This document shows positions 9,269 to 18,431 of a stretch of 64,000 nt of DNA, in pieces. How positions within the stretch are numbered: the stretch's first letter is position 1; each line of letters opens with the position of its first letter. Position numbers and translations under genes: made by a program. A model generated the notes under the pieces. That model saw only the letters and a list, made by a program, of their open reading frames with translations, searched no databases and was not told the origin of the DNA. Source of the DNA: a bacterium HR37 (lineage in GTDB: Bacteria > Desulfobacterota_D > UBA1144 > Nemesobacterales > CSP1-2); NCBI GenBank assembly GCA_002898375.1, contig BEIN01000008.1, positions 1-64,000 on the forward strand. Direction: 5' to 3'.

Positions 9269-9297
9269 AGAACATCCAGTTAAGCAAAGACCTTCCT

Positions 9298-9918
9298 TCA
9301 GTCATTCAAAGTAACAAAAGCAGACTTTACAACTGACTCCTTCCTTTTAAGATTATCGCTATAGGTTTTGGCTTCTTCCCTGGTTTTAAAACCTCCAACA
9401 CGTACCCTGTAAACACTTCCCATATCAGGGATATACACCTGCTTTAAAAAAGCAGGATGTCCCTTCTCCTTAAGAACATCAACCAGTTTCTGAGCCTGCT
9501 CCCTGCTCTTAAACGCACCTATCTGAACCGTATACCTGCCATCAAAAGAAGAAGCAGTAGATACCCTTTCCCCTGTCTTCTCACCACTATCAGATTCGCT
9601 TACCAAAGAAGGGGTTGTATCGGGAGAGAGAGCAGTATCTACAGACTCTTGGGCTTCTTCTTCTGGTTTCTCTTCTTTTAAAGAAACCTCCTCTTCTTCC
9701 TTAAGAGGCGAAAAGATCTCTGGAGCAGGAGTCTTTACTATTTCTACAACCTCTTCTCTGTAACCTTCCCGAGATGCCTCTTTAGCGGTTTTAAATTCTT
9801 GTCTGCTCAGTCCCTTTCCCACTATCACGCCAAGGCTGAAAGAGAGCATAAAAAGAATAAAAAAACCAAAAAACAAAAACACTGTGTTTCTGTTAATTCT
9901 GTTTTTTTCCCTATCCAT
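9298..9918 (-). CDS. Membrane-anchored SPOR-domain protein (FtsN/DedD-like architecture)
   Basis: 206 residues: a short basic cytoplasmic N-terminus, one membrane helix (about 13-33), an acidic low-complexity linker rich in Glu and Pro (about 55-120), and a C-terminal SPOR domain (about 128-206) starting RYTVQIGAFKSREQAQKL. The layout is that of FtsN/DedD-type divisome proteins that bind septal peptidoglycan. It sits 3 bases after argS and 29 before the second SPOR gene. There is no sequence basis for calling it FtsN itself. Confidence 0.82.
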   Translation of the reverse strand: MDREKNRINRNTVFLFFGFFILFMLSFSLGVIVGKGLSRQEFKTAKEASREGYREEVVEIVKTPAPEIFSPLKEEEEVSLKEEKPEEEAQESVDTALSPDTTPSLVSESDSGEKTGERVSTASSFDGRYTVQIGAFKSREQAQKLVDVLKEKGHPAFLKQVYIPDMGSVYRVRVGGFKTREEAKTYSDNLKRKESVVKSAFVTLND

Positions 9919-9921
9919 AGC

Positions 9922-11607
9922 TCACATCCTTTCAGGTGCAGAAACACCCAGTAAACCCAATCCGTTTTTTATAACCGTCTTAATACAGTTTATAAAATAA
10001 AGCCTTGCACTACTTAGAGCAAAATCTTCAACTATTATCCTTGTTCTGTTGTAGTAAACGTGAAAATCAGATGCAAGTCCCTGTAGATAAAAAGCCAGTT
10101 TATGAGGGGAAAGGGAAAGGGCACTCTCTTTTACAATCTCAGGGAAAGCTATGAGTTTTTTAATTATATCTATCTCCTCGGGAAGCGTAAGAAGATTTAG
10201 ATGCTTATCCGAGGGAAAGAGCCCCCTTTCCCTGGCCTTCTCAAATACACTTCCAATTCTAGCATGAGCGTACTGTATGTAGTAAACAGGATTCTCACTT
10301 GATTCTTTTTTGGCCAAATCTAGATCAAAATCAAGATGACTTTCTGAGCTTCGCATAACAAGGAAAAACCGCATTACATCCCTTCCCACCTCCTCCATAA
10401 CCTCACGCATTGAGACATAGCTTCCAGCACGCTTTGACATCGAAATCTCTTCCCCTCCACTCATCAACCTAACAAACTGAATAAGAACCACCTGAAGGCA
10501 TGAATCATCCAGACCAAGGGCCTTAAAAGAAGCCTTCAATCGTGAAACATGACTGTGATGGTCTGCACCCCATACATTTATAAGTCTTTTAAATCCCCGC
10601 TCCACCTTATCATAATGATAGGCGATGTCAGAGAGAAAATAAGTAGGGCTACCGTCCCTTCTTATAATAACCCAATCCTGAGAATCTCCAAAGTCTGATG
10701 CTTTAAACCAAAGAGCACCCTCTCTTTCTTCCACTGCCCCTGCCTGTCTTAGCTTATCCATAACAAACTCTATTCTGCTTTTACCTCCAAACCTATTTAG
10801 TGGTCTGTGCAATTCGTTATACTCACTGTACCAGCTATCAAATACCACTCCGAAAGCAGCAAGATCCTTTTTAATCTCCTCTAACAGTCTATCCTTTGCA
10901 TACTCTTTACAAAACTCTACAGCCCTGCTTTCCTCTTCCCCAAGGAGTGAATCACCCTTTATCTCCTTTACCTCCTCTGCAAGCTCCCTTATATAGTCCC
11001 CATAGTATCCATCCTCTGGCATATCAACCTCAAAGCCGAAAAGCTCCTGATAGCGTCTATACACTGAAAGACCAAGAAGTTCTATCTGTCTTCCCGCATC
11101 GTTTATGTAAAACTCTTTTGTAACATCAAAGCCAACAGCACTGAGTATATTGGACAGGCTATCTCCAAAAGCAGCATTCCTTGCATGCCCTATATGAAGG
11201 TATCCAGTTGGATTTGCACTTACAAACTCAACTATTACCCTTTCTCCCCTCCCCAGGTCCGATTTTCCAAACTCCCCACCTAATCTATTTATCTCTTTTA
11301 GCTTCTCTATTATGACCTCATCTCTTAGAAAGAAGTTTATAAAGCCAGCCCCTGCAACCTCTATTTTTTTAAAAAGTGCATCAGCTTCCTTTGGAAAATT
11401 TTGAATCAAAACTTCTGCAACCTCGCGGGGCTTTCTACCCAACTTCTTAGCAATAACAAGAGCAACGTTTGTGGAAAAATCTCCAAACTCTCTTCTTTTG
11501 GGAACCTCTACTTCAATGCTCTCTGGAAAATCCACAAAGCTATCTCTATTCCTTACAATAGCTTTTATTGAACTATCTATTATTCTCTGAATATCCTGTT
11601 TTGTCAT
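9922..11607 (-). CDS. argS: Arginyl-tRNA synthetase
   Basis: A class I aminoacyl-tRNA synthetase of 561 residues. The N-terminal Add-1 domain contains FGDFSTNVALVIAKKLG. The HIGH motif appears as YLHIGHARNAAFGD, and the KMSKS-equivalent as EISMSKRAGSYV. The C-terminal DALR anticodon-binding domain contains ENPVYYIQYAHARI and HVYYNRTRI. The frame stays open to 11682, but ATG 11607 (MTKQDIQRIID) gives the normal N-terminus. Downstream of the histidine phosphatase and upstream of the SPOR genes in the same direction. Confidence 0.96.
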   Translation of the reverse strand: MTKQDIQRIIDSSIKAIVRNRDSFVDFPESIEVEVPKRREFGDFSTNVALVIAKKLGRKPREVAEVLIQNFPKEADALFKKIEVAGAGFINFFLRDEVIIEKLKEINRLGGEFGKSDLGRGERVIVEFVSANPTGYLHIGHARNAAFGDSLSNILSAVGFDVTKEFYINDAGRQIELLGLSVYRRYQELFGFEVDMPEDGYYGDYIRELAEEVKEIKGDSLLGEEESRAVEFCKEYAKDRLLEEIKKDLAAFGVVFDSWYSEYNELHRPLNRFGGKSRIEFVMDKLRQAGAVEEREGALWFKASDFGDSQDWVIIRRDGSPTYFLSDIAYHYDKVERGFKRLINVWGADHHSHVSRLKASFKALGLDDSCLQVVLIQFVRLMSGGEEISMSKRAGSYVSMREVMEEVGRDVMRFFLVMRSSESHLDFDLDLAKKESSENPVYYIQYAHARIGSVFEKARERGLFPSDKHLNLLTLPEEIDIIKKLIAFPEIVKESALSLSPHKLAFYLQGLASDFHVYYNRTRIIVEDFALSSARLYFINCIKTVIKNGLGLLGVSAPERM

Positions 11608-11627
11608 TATTCTAAATCCACCTGCTC

Positions 11628-12254
11628 TTATACATCTCTGGTAACAAGTTCGGGAGAGAGGTGAGTTACATCGTTTAGGCAACCTATCTCAAAGTGCCCA
11701 TTTTTAAAAAACACTATGTTTTTTGAAGCAGCCTGCAGCCTAAATCTTAAGAACTCATTAAGCCCCAAGCCCATGAACTTACAGAGAAGAGTTATAATTG
11801 TAAAGTTATGGCTAACCGCAACAACTGTTTCCTCTTTGTGCATGTCATATATCCTCTCAATTGCTCTCCATGCCCTTTGCTGAACTTCTTTTAACGATTC
11901 TCCCCCTGGAAGTCTCAGATTCTCAGCATTTTCCTTCCACTCTCTTAATATATGCCCATACCTTTCTCTTATCTCAACAAAAGTAAGTCCTTCAAAATCA
12001 CCCTGATTCATTTCACGAAGGTCAGGTTCAATTTTTACAGGCAGATTATGATACTCCGCTATGGCTCTTGCGGTGTCCAAAGCCCTTTTTAAATCACTAG
12101 AATATATAGCCGAAATGGCTTCATCCTTAAGAGATTTTGCCAGCTCCTTTATCTGCTTCCTGCCGTTTTCGTTTAGCTCTATGTCAGCAAACCCTTGACA
12201 TATCCCTACCCGATTCCACTCGGTTTCTCCGTGTCTAACAAGAATTAAATTCAT
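11628..12254 (-). CDS. Histidine phosphatase (phosphoglycerate-mutase-like) family protein
   Basis: A 208-residue branch-1 histidine phosphatase with the catalytic RHGETEWN motif (8-15), a second conserved site (SSDLKRALDTA) and the partner histidine in VAVSHNFTI. Members include cofactor-dependent phosphoglycerate mutases, alpha-ribazole phosphatase CobC and broad phosphatases, and sequence alone does not decide. It lies between the tolA-like gene and argS, which gives no functional clue. Confidence 0.85.
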   Translation of the reverse strand: MNLILVRHGETEWNRVGICQGFADIELNENGRKQIKELAKSLKDEAISAIYSSDLKRALDTARAIAEYHNLPVKIEPDLREMNQGDFEGLTFVEIRERYGHILREWKENAENLRLPGGESLKEVQQRAWRAIERIYDMHKEETVVAVSHNFTIITLLCKFMGLGLNEFLRFRLQAASKNIVFFKNGHFEIGCLNDVTHLSPELVTRDV

Positions 12255-12320
12255 TCTAACTTCCCCCGTATAATATTAACGTAAAAAGGCAGTGTAAAAA
12301 ACCATTTAGAGAATTAACTA

Positions 12321-13370
12321 TCAACTGTTTCTAAAAGAGACCTCTATCCCTTCATTCTTTGCTTCCTCCAAAAGCTCTGGAGGAACAGGCGTTCTCAAAG
12401 GTGAAGCCCTGTAGATAGCCTTAACACAGAACTCATCAAAAGCAGGATTACCTGAAGATTTCTCCACCCTGACATCACGAACCACACCGTTTTCATCAAT
12501 TTTAAAAACAACTTTCGTCTCAAGGGTTCCATCAAGAGGTATACTCTCAGGGACCCTCCAGTTACTCCTAATCTCTTCTCTGAGTCTATTTACAAATAAA
12601 GCAGCAATGGTTGCTCTGGTTCCACTTCCCAGGTCTTTACCAGACACTACTCCTTCCCTGCCCTCTGATGTATCACTTCCACCGAAAACATCCTTTCCTT
12701 CCCCCTCTACCCTTCTCTTTATGTCCTTTAGAACCAGTGCTTTCTTTATCTCCTGAAATACCCTTTCTCTTTCCTTCTCAAAGTCAGCCTTTGGCTTTTT
12801 CTCCCCTTCATCGGGAACCCCCTTAGCTTCAGTTTGCTTAACCGAAGCTGTAGCTTTTGGTTCCACACGTGCCACTTCCTTTTTGGGCTCTTTTACCTCA
12901 ACTTTTTTAACTTCTTTGTTTTGTTTTTCTAATTTTTTGACTGGCTCTTCCTTTTTAACGGGTTTTTCCTTAACCTTAGCTACCTTGGGCTCCTCCTTTT
13001 TCTTTGGCTCCTGTTTTTTGGGCACCTCAACTTTTGGCTCTTCCTTTGGCTTGGGAATCTCCTTGGATTCCATCTCCTTAGGTTTTTCTTTTTCTACTTT
13101 TTTAATCTTTTCTACATTGCTCTTAGCTATATCTGCAGCCGTATTTTCCTTATTTGAAACCTGAGCAGGAAACTCTCCTTTTGCCGTTCCCCCAATCTCC
13201 TCAGGAGAAGTTAGCACCACCTGTATAGACTGGGGTGGTCCCTGGTATTCTTGCACATTAAATCCCCAGAATAAAGCCAGAACTATAACCAAACCGTGAA
13301 GAACAAGGGAAAGAACCAGACCCCAGAACCTATAGTACTTATCTGATCCCGTATCATCTAGAAGATCCAT
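12321..13370 (-). CDS. tolA: TolA/TonB-type energy-transducing protein
   Basis: A 349-residue periplasmic-spanning protein. One inner-membrane helix (about 15-40) carries the conserved Ser-His (LVLSLVLHG). A long Lys/Pro/Glu-rich linker (about 85-215) can cross the periplasm. The C-terminal TonB/TolA-like domain contains LREEIRSNWRVPES and VVFKIDENGVVRDV and ends FDEFCVKAIYRASPLRTPVP. Directly downstream of tolQ and tolR (4 bases), so TolA is the better name, though tolB and pal are not in this window and TonB function cannot be excluded. Confidence 0.85.
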   Translation of the reverse strand: MDLLDDTGSDKYYRFWGLVLSLVLHGLVIVLALFWGFNVQEYQGPPQSIQVVLTSPEEIGGTAKGEFPAQVSNKENTAADIAKSNVEKIKKVEKEKPKEMESKEIPKPKEEPKVEVPKKQEPKKKEEPKVAKVKEKPVKKEEPVKKLEKQNKEVKKVEVKEPKKEVARVEPKATASVKQTEAKGVPDEGEKKPKADFEKERERVFQEIKKALVLKDIKRRVEGEGKDVFGGSDTSEGREGVVSGKDLGSGTRATIAALFVNRLREEIRSNWRVPESIPLDGTLETKVVFKIDENGVVRDVRVEKSSGNPAFDEFCVKAIYRASPLRTPVPPELLEEAKNEGIEVSFRNS

Positions 13371-13374
13371 AATT

Positions 13375-13833
13375 TTATCTTCTCAAATAGTCCACCTTAG
13401 CAGGTGGCTCTGTAATAAGCCCCAGTTTGTTAATACCAGCTTTTTTGATCTCAGCCATAACCTCTATAACCGTTCCATAAGCCACATTTGAATCCGCTCT
13501 TAAGAAAACCTCTTCTTCCTCAGGGTTCTTACCCATATCCCTTATAAGCTCTCTTATCTTAACACGCAACTCTGGAAGGGAGTACTTGTCCTTCTCTATA
13601 TACACCTCACCTTTCTCATCAATGGTAACAACTATCTTTTTTTCTCTTTCAGCAGCAGGCATGGGTTTTGATTCAACCTTTGGCAGATTAACATCAACAC
13701 CCTGGTAGAGTATAGGAGCTGTTACCATAAAAATTACAAGGAGCACAAGCATAACATCCACAAAGGGAGTTACATTAATCTCAGATAGTGCAGAAAGCCT
13801 TTCCTTATCACTGTTTCGTGTATCTATACCCAT
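13375..13833 (-). CDS. tolR: Biopolymer transport protein TolR/ExbD
   Basis: 152 residues with the single membrane helix of the family. The segment INVTPFVDVMLVLLVIFMV carries the essential membrane aspartate (FVDV). A periplasmic domain of about 100 residues follows, containing the typical FLRADSNVAYGTVIEVM. Works with TolQ as a proton-driven motor. 15 bases from tolQ and 4 from the TolA-like gene. Confidence 0.93.
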   Translation of the reverse strand: MGIDTRNSDKERLSALSEINVTPFVDVMLVLLVIFMVTAPILYQGVDVNLPKVESKPMPAAEREKKIVVTIDEKGEVYIEKDKYSLPELRVKIRELIRDMGKNPEEEEVFLRADSNVAYGTVIEVMAEIKKAGINKLGLITEPPAKVDYLRR

Positions 13834-13848
13834 ACCTGTGTTTCCCTG

Positions 13849-14607
13849 TTAAATCTTTGCAAAGTGTCTCTCAACTATGTTTAAAAACTCTGCAGAAAAG
13901 TTTTCCATATCCACTGCAATCCTTCTTACCTTGTTCACAAAGTAATTATAAGCCACAACAGCCGGTATCGCTGTAGCAAGCCCGATAGCAGTTGCAATAA
14001 GAGCCTCAGCAATTCCTGGTGCTACCGCCTGTAGGGTGGGAACACCCTGCTTACTTGCAAGCCCTATAAAAGATGTCATTATTCCCCACACGGTACCAAA
14101 AAGGCCAATAAAAGGTGCAGTACTACCGGTTGTTGCAAGGAATATTAAAGAACTCTCTAACTTTGCTATTTCCGATGACATTGCCTTCTTCATTGCTCTT
14201 TCAACAAGCTCAACAACGCCAAATTCTCCAACCAGAACCTCAGGATTGCCTTTTGATTCCGTATCACCAGGATTTCCTGGATTTCTTGCCTTCTTTATCC
14301 TTACAAGCTCCATATAACCAGCCCTAAAAAGCTCAGAGACAGGACTTTTGATGTGCTTGGTCAGGGAAAACAGATTGCTCAGGTTGGTACTTACACCGTA
14401 TGTATCGAGGAACTTTTCAGTTTGTTTTTCTGCCCTTCTAATTACAAACAACTTGGAGAATATAATCATCCAGGAGATTACAGACATAATGGCAAGAAGA
14501 AGCAATACAAACTTTACTACCGGGCCTGCAGTAAGAATGAGATCAACGGACCTAATTCCACCTCCCGATGTTCCTATCTGAGAAACAAGGCCTATGTTGT
14601 TTAACAT
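13849..14607 (-). CDS. tolQ: Biopolymer transport protein TolQ/ExbB
   Basis: 252 residues with three membrane helices: about 25-47, and two later ones around residues 155-180 and 200-225. The MotA/TolQ/ExbB signature includes LATTGSTAPFIGLFGTVWGIM and PGIAEALIATAIGLATAIPAVVAYN. Forms the channel part of the Tol (or Ton) motor with the next two genes and is the first gene of the unit. Confidence 0.93.
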   Translation of the reverse strand: MLNNIGLVSQIGTSGGGIRSVDLILTAGPVVKFVLLLLAIMSVISWMIIFSKLFVIRRAEKQTEKFLDTYGVSTNLSNLFSLTKHIKSPVSELFRAGYMELVRIKKARNPGNPGDTESKGNPEVLVGEFGVVELVERAMKKAMSSEIAKLESSLIFLATTGSTAPFIGLFGTVWGIMTSFIGLASKQGVPTLQAVAPGIAEALIATAIGLATAIPAVVAYNYFVNKVRRIAVDMENFSAEFLNIVERHFAKI

Positions 14608-14656
14608 TTAAATATCCCTCTAATTTACCAGTAATAAAAATAAACAAAACCAAAGT

Positions 14657-14662
14657 ATTATA
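14657..14662 (-). promoter_or_regulatory. Likely -10 of the tolQRA promoter
   Basis: A perfect TATAAT on the minus strand, about 50 bases upstream of the tolQ start. No good -35 is visible at 16-18 bases. Confidence 0.4.
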
Positions 14663-14789
14663 CTGCTTCTTAACTAGAGATAAATTCTACAGAACTCCAT
14701 ATTAAAGTCAAAAGGCAAATTAAACACTTTTATTTCAATCCAAAATGTGATAAACCACTTTAAAATAACAAATTCTTAGGAGAACCCCA

Positions 14790-15236
14790 ATGAAACCTAT
14801 AAGCTTTCTTTTAATAACAAGCTTTTTTATCATGGTGTTTTGTTTCCCGTCAAGCCCTGGCTTTACTAAAGACACAACCCTCCAGCCAGTTATAGAAGAG
14901 AGCTACTACGAGGTAAAACCCGAGAATGAAGGCAGGTTTTTAGAACTCCATAAAACAAGGGTTCTTCCATTCTGGAAAGAGATCAAAAAAAGAGGCTTAA
15001 TAGAAGAGGATATGAAGATATACACTCAAAGGCTCCATACCCTAGAGCCCAGATGGACCTTTAAGACAGTTGTCAAATTTAAGAACTATACAGCCATAGA
15101 CAAATGGCTTGAAATAAGAGAAGAGCTGTTTAGAGAACTCTTCCCGGGTGAGGAGTACAAAGAACTAAGAAACAAGATTATGAGGATAACGGAAAGACAC
15201 TGGGATGTTTTCTTAAGAGAGATTCCCCTTGAATAA
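14790..15236 (+). CDS. Small exported protein of unknown function
   Basis: 148 residues. Residues 1-25 form a signal peptide (MKPIS, hydrophobic core, SPGFTK). The mature part is rich in Glu, Lys and aromatics. It has the pattern of a small dimeric alpha/beta-barrel: a strand (SYYEVKPENEG), a helix (FLELHKTRVLPFWKEIKKRG), a strand around WTFKTVVKFKN, and a helix (AIDKWLEIREELFREL). This recalls NIPSNAP or antibiotic-monooxygenase folds, but that is an inference from pattern only. ATG follows an AGGAG site. Transcribed alone, divergent from tolQ and convergent with the CBS gene (its stop ends one base before the CBS stop). Confidence 0.65.
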   Translation: MKPISFLLITSFFIMVFCFPSSPGFTKDTTLQPVIEESYYEVKPENEGRFLELHKTRVLPFWKEIKKRGLIEEDMKIYTQRLHTLEPRWTFKTVVKFKNYTAIDKWLEIREELFRELFPGEEYKELRNKIMRITERHWDVFLREIPLE

Positions 15237-15830
15237 CTAAATCTCTATGTGCTTAACAACTACTCCTTTTTCCTCAAGCTCCTTTAAAATTCCTTGAAAA
15301 TCACCGCCCTTTAGACAAATATGGTAGCTCTTTTTATCCTTTCTCTCCGAAAGGACAGATAATACTTCCCCACCCCGTTGCTCAACTGTCTTTACTATCT
15401 CCCAGAGGGGCACTGGAAAAGAGCTTGAAATCTCTACCCTAAGCCTTACGCTGGCTTCCCTCGAACCAAGAAGCTCAATAAGGGCATCAAGAACATCGGT
15501 TACAGTTATTATTCCACAGAGTTCACCGTTTTCTGAAACAACCGGGAGGGCATTAAACTTATTTTCTCGAAGCTTTAGGATCGCAGATTCCAGACGCTCG
15601 TTTTCCTTAACAGTTAACGGGTTTAAGGTCATTATATCTTCCACTCTGAGCTCCGGTCTAAAAATAGCAGTACGGAGGTCTCTGTCTGTAACAATTCCTA
15701 CAAGCCTGCCCTCCTCCACAACCGGAAACTGTCGAAAACCGTATTTCTTTAATAGGAAAAAGGCATCCCTTACAGTAGTTTTAGCAGATATGGTCACCGG
15801 ATTTTTCGTCATGTAAGAGTTTACAAACAT
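15237..15830 (-). CDS. CBS-domain protein with C-terminal ACT-like region (AcuB-like)
   Basis: 197 residues: two tandem CBS domains (about 1-58 and 62-122), each with a GIVTDRDL/GIITVTDVL motif, then a beta-alpha-beta segment (about 128-197) resembling an ACT domain. CBS pairs bind adenine nucleotides, and AcuB-like proteins have this layout. The regulated target is unknown. A strong AAGGAGGT ribosome site precedes ATG. Divergent from ynfA-like gene. Confidence 0.82.
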   Translation of the reverse strand: MFVNSYMTKNPVTISAKTTVRDAFFLLKKYGFRQFPVVEEGRLVGIVTDRDLRTAIFRPELRVEDIMTLNPLTVKENERLESAILKLRENKFNALPVVSENGELCGIITVTDVLDALIELLGSREASVRLRVEISSSFPVPLWEIVKTVEQRGGEVLSVLSERKDKKSYHICLKGGDFQGILKELEEKGVVVKHIEI

Positions 15831-15904
15831 AACTTACCTCCTTAAGTTAATAACTAATTACACCTAAAAAGTTTTCAAGTTAATTCCTAAAAAGGAGGAA
15901 CTCA

Positions 15905-16231
15905 ATGCTAGTTATTAAATCATCGATTCTCTTTATACTGGCAGGCATATGCGAGATAGGTGGAGGTTACTTTGTCTGGCTATGGCTGAGAGAACACAAA
16001 ACCCCTATTTTGGGACTTCTTGGGGGACTAATACTTTTCCTCTATGGTGTTATACCGACTTTTCAACCTGCACACTTTGGTAGGGTGTATGCTGCATACG
16101 GAGGAGTCTTTGTAGTTTTATCCCTTCTGTGGGGATGGTTAATCGATAACAAAAAACCCGATACATTTGATTTAATTGGAGCCTCAATATGCCTTGTTGG
16201 AGTTATTGTAATTATGTGGTGGCCTAGATAG
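15905..16231 (+). CDS. YnfA/UPF0060 family small membrane protein
   Basis: 108 residues, four membrane helices, with the family motifs [17 protein letters not shown] near the N-terminus, [17 protein letters not shown] in the centre and [18 protein letters not shown]. YnfA proteins are related to small multidrug resistance transporters, but the physiological substrate is unclear. A strong AAAGGAGGA site precedes ATG. It is flanked by genes on the opposite strand, so it is monocistronic. Confidence 0.93.
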   Translation: MLVIKSSILFILAGICEIGGGYFVWLWLREHKTPILGLLGGLILFLYGVIPTFQPAHFGRVYAAYGGVFVVLSLLWGWLIDNKKPDTFDLIGASICLVGVIVIMWWPR

Positions 16232-16245
16232 CCAGCTCACTCCCC

Positions 16246-17265
16246 TTATTTAAAAAGCTCGGGTTGAATATGGGAAGGGTCTATCTTAAGATGCGAGTAA
16301 GCCATTGGTGTAGCTACTCTTCCCCTAGGAGTTTTAGAAAGAAGTCCAAGACGTATTAAATAAGGCTCATATACGTACTCAATAGTATCTCTATCCTCAC
16401 TGACAGCAGCAGCTATGGTTTCTATACCCACCGGACCACCTCTGAATTTCTCTATAATCGTTAAAAGGATTGCTCTATCTAAATTATCAAGTCCCAGAGA
16501 ATCAACCTCTAACATCTCCAGTGCCTTTTTGGCAACATCAACACTTATAATTCCATCAGCTTTAACCTCAGCAAAATCCCTTACCCTTCGTAAAAGCCTG
16601 TTGGCAATCCTTGGGGTTCCCCTTGACCTAAGTGCTATTTCATGTGCACCATCGTCGGTTATCTTAACGTTAAGAATCTTTGCGGACCTTTTTACTATGG
16701 ATTTTAACTCCTCAGGCGTGTAATAGTCCAGCCTAAGATCAACTCCAAATCTTGATCTGAGTGGAGATGTAAGTAAGCCGGTTCTGGTAGTAGCTCCAAC
16801 AAGGGTAAATCTATTAATGCTTATCTTCATGGACTTTGCAGTTGGGCCCTCTCCAATCATGAGGTCTATTTTGTAGTCTTCCATAGCTGAGTACAGATAC
16901 TCTTCGACCACTCTATTTAACCTGTGAATTTCATCGATAAACAAAACATCTCCCTCTTCCAGGTGTGTAAGGATCGAGGCCAAATCTCCTACCCTCTCTA
17001 TTACCGGTCCGGATGTAGCATGTATCTTAACCCCAAGTTCGTTTGCAATAACATGAGCAAGTGTTGTTTTCCCGAGCCCAGGAGGTCCGTAAAGAAGAAC
17101 ATGATCCAGAGGTTCCTTCCTGCGTCTTGCCGCTTCTATAAATATACCTATCTTCTCCTTTATTTTGGTCTGACCAAGATACTCTCTTAAGTATCTTGGC
17201 CTAAGATTAGCCTCAAAAGCAGTATCTTCTTCCAGAAGGCTTGGATTTACCACCCTCTCTTCCAT
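16246..17265 (-). CDS. ruvB: Holliday junction branch-migration helicase RuvB
   Basis: A 339-residue AAA+ ATPase that drives branch migration with RuvA. It contains [12 protein letters not shown], Walker [10 protein letters not shown], Walker [10 protein letters not shown], sensor 1 (GATTRTG), the arginine finger region SPLRSRFG and the C-terminal winged-helix part ([20 protein letters not shown]). Last gene of the minus-strand yebC-ruvC-ruvA-ruvB unit, 49 bases after ruvA. Confidence 0.97.
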   Translation of the reverse strand: MEERVVNPSLLEEDTAFEANLRPRYLREYLGQTKIKEKIGIFIEAARRRKEPLDHVLLYGPPGLGKTTLAHVIANELGVKIHATSGPVIERVGDLASILTHLEEGDVLFIDEIHRLNRVVEEYLYSAMEDYKIDLMIGEGPTAKSMKISINRFTLVGATTRTGLLTSPLRSRFGVDLRLDYYTPEELKSIVKRSAKILNVKITDDGAHEIALRSRGTPRIANRLLRRVRDFAEVKADGIISVDVAKKALEMLEVDSLGLDNLDRAILLTIIEKFRGGPVGIETIAAAVSEDRDTIEYVYEPYLIRLGLLSKTPRGRVATPMAYSHLKIDPSHIQPELFK

Positions 17266-17314
17266 ATGGTTATTATAAACAATAAAGGTTTATTTAATCA
17301 AAATATAAAGCCCA

Positions 17315-17902
17315 CTAGAGCCTTCTCATTATCTTTAACGATTCCCTTAAAGCCCTCTCCATGTCCTTTTCCCTTGCTACCGCTTCTTCGATCTGATATA
17401 TGTGTTCATCTATCTCACTCTTTTTATAGCCCAGGTTAATAAGTGCTGATACTATATCCTCCAAAATCCCTCCCTTATTCCTGTCATCACCACTGAGCTG
17501 AATCTTAGAAAACTTGTCTTTAAGCTCGGTAACAAGCCTTGAAGCAAGCTTTGAGCCAATTCCAGGTATCTTTTTCCTTGAAAGTTCACCTGTGGAAACC
17601 GCCGATATAAACTCTGCAGGAGATATACTTGAGAGTATATTTGTTGCCATTCTCGGCCCAACCCCAGACACACCGAGAAGTAAAACAAATACCTTTTTCT
17701 CTTCCTCCGTTAGGAATCCAAAAAGCTCTATTGTATCATCCTTTATATAGGTATGAATCTTTAGCTCTACCTCACTTCCCATTTCAGGGAGTCTGTAATA
17801 GGTAGAGAGAGGAACAGTAATACCGTATCCAACCCCATGGACATCTAAAACAATCCTACCAAGGCTTTTTTCAACGATCCTTCCCCTTAGAAGAGATATC
17901 AT
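17315..17902 (-). CDS. ruvA: Holliday junction DNA helicase subunit RuvA
   Basis: A 195-residue protein that binds the four-way junction. The N-terminal OB domain ([11 protein letters not shown]) is followed by two helix-hairpin-helix motifs (GVSGVGPRMATNIL and IPGIGSKLASRLV) and a C-terminal UBA-like domain that contacts RuvB. Its start overlaps the end of ruvC by 32 bases, so the two are translationally linked. Confidence 0.96.
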   Translation of the reverse strand: MISLLRGRIVEKSLGRIVLDVHGVGYGITVPLSTYYRLPEMGSEVELKIHTYIKDDTIELFGFLTEEEKKVFVLLLGVSGVGPRMATNILSSISPAEFISAVSTGELSRKKIPGIGSKLASRLVTELKDKFSKIQLSGDDRNKGGILEDIVSALINLGYKKSEIDEHIYQIEEAVAREKDMERALRESLKIMRRL

Positions 17903-18431
17903 CCTCTGTCCAGCGTATCCTCCTTCTTCTTAACTTAAGAACCTCATTCCCAAGCCTTTTACTTGCCTTGGATAGGTTTATATGGCAAATTGCTATTGCA
18001 ACTGCATCTGATACATCGGCTCTTTTCCACTCAGGAATTCCAAGAACCTTTGAGACTATCTTTTGAACTTCAAGTTTGTTTGCTCTACCTCGCCCAGTAA
18101 GTGCAAGCTTTACCTCAGTAGGAGCATACTCGTATACAGGGATACCCGAAACAGCAGCAGCAAGAAGTGCCACACCTCTTGCCTCACCAAGCTTAAGGGC
18201 ACTTTTTGCATTTTTTGCAAAAAACACATCCTCTATAGACATGGCACTCGGGGAGAGACGATTGATAACATCAACAAGAGCTTCATAAATGCTTTTTAAC
18301 CTTAAGGGTAACTCAATAGAGGGATTTATAACTATACCTCCACTTTCTATATGTATGAGCTCATCTCCCCTGCTTTCCAAGACCCCATAACCGCATACAC
18401 GCGATCCGGGGTCAACTCCAAGAACCCTCAT
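17871..18431 (-). CDS. ruvC: Holliday junction resolvase RuvC
   Basis: 186 residues, RNase H fold. The catalytic acidic residues are visible as Asp7 in [13 protein letters not shown], Glu in [11 protein letters not shown], and the C-terminal Asp pair in [15 protein letters not shown]. It is somewhat longer than usual because of a basic C-terminal tail that overlaps the ruvA start. Overlaps yebC by 4 bases (ATGA). Confidence 0.96.
   Translation of the reverse strand: MRVLGVDPGSRVCGYGVLESRGDELIHIESGGIVINPSIELPLRLKSIYEALVDVINRLSPSAMSIEDVFFAKNAKSALKLGEARGVALLAAAVSGIPVYEYAPTEVKLALTGRGRANKLEVQKIVSKVLGIPEWKRADVSDAVAIAICHINLSKASKRLGNEVLKLRRRRIRWTEDDISSKGKDR

Noticed and set aside
12883..13164. A frame antisense to the tolA linker
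   Set aside because: Ser/Phe-rich translation of the reverse complement of Lys/Pro codons; typical shadow.
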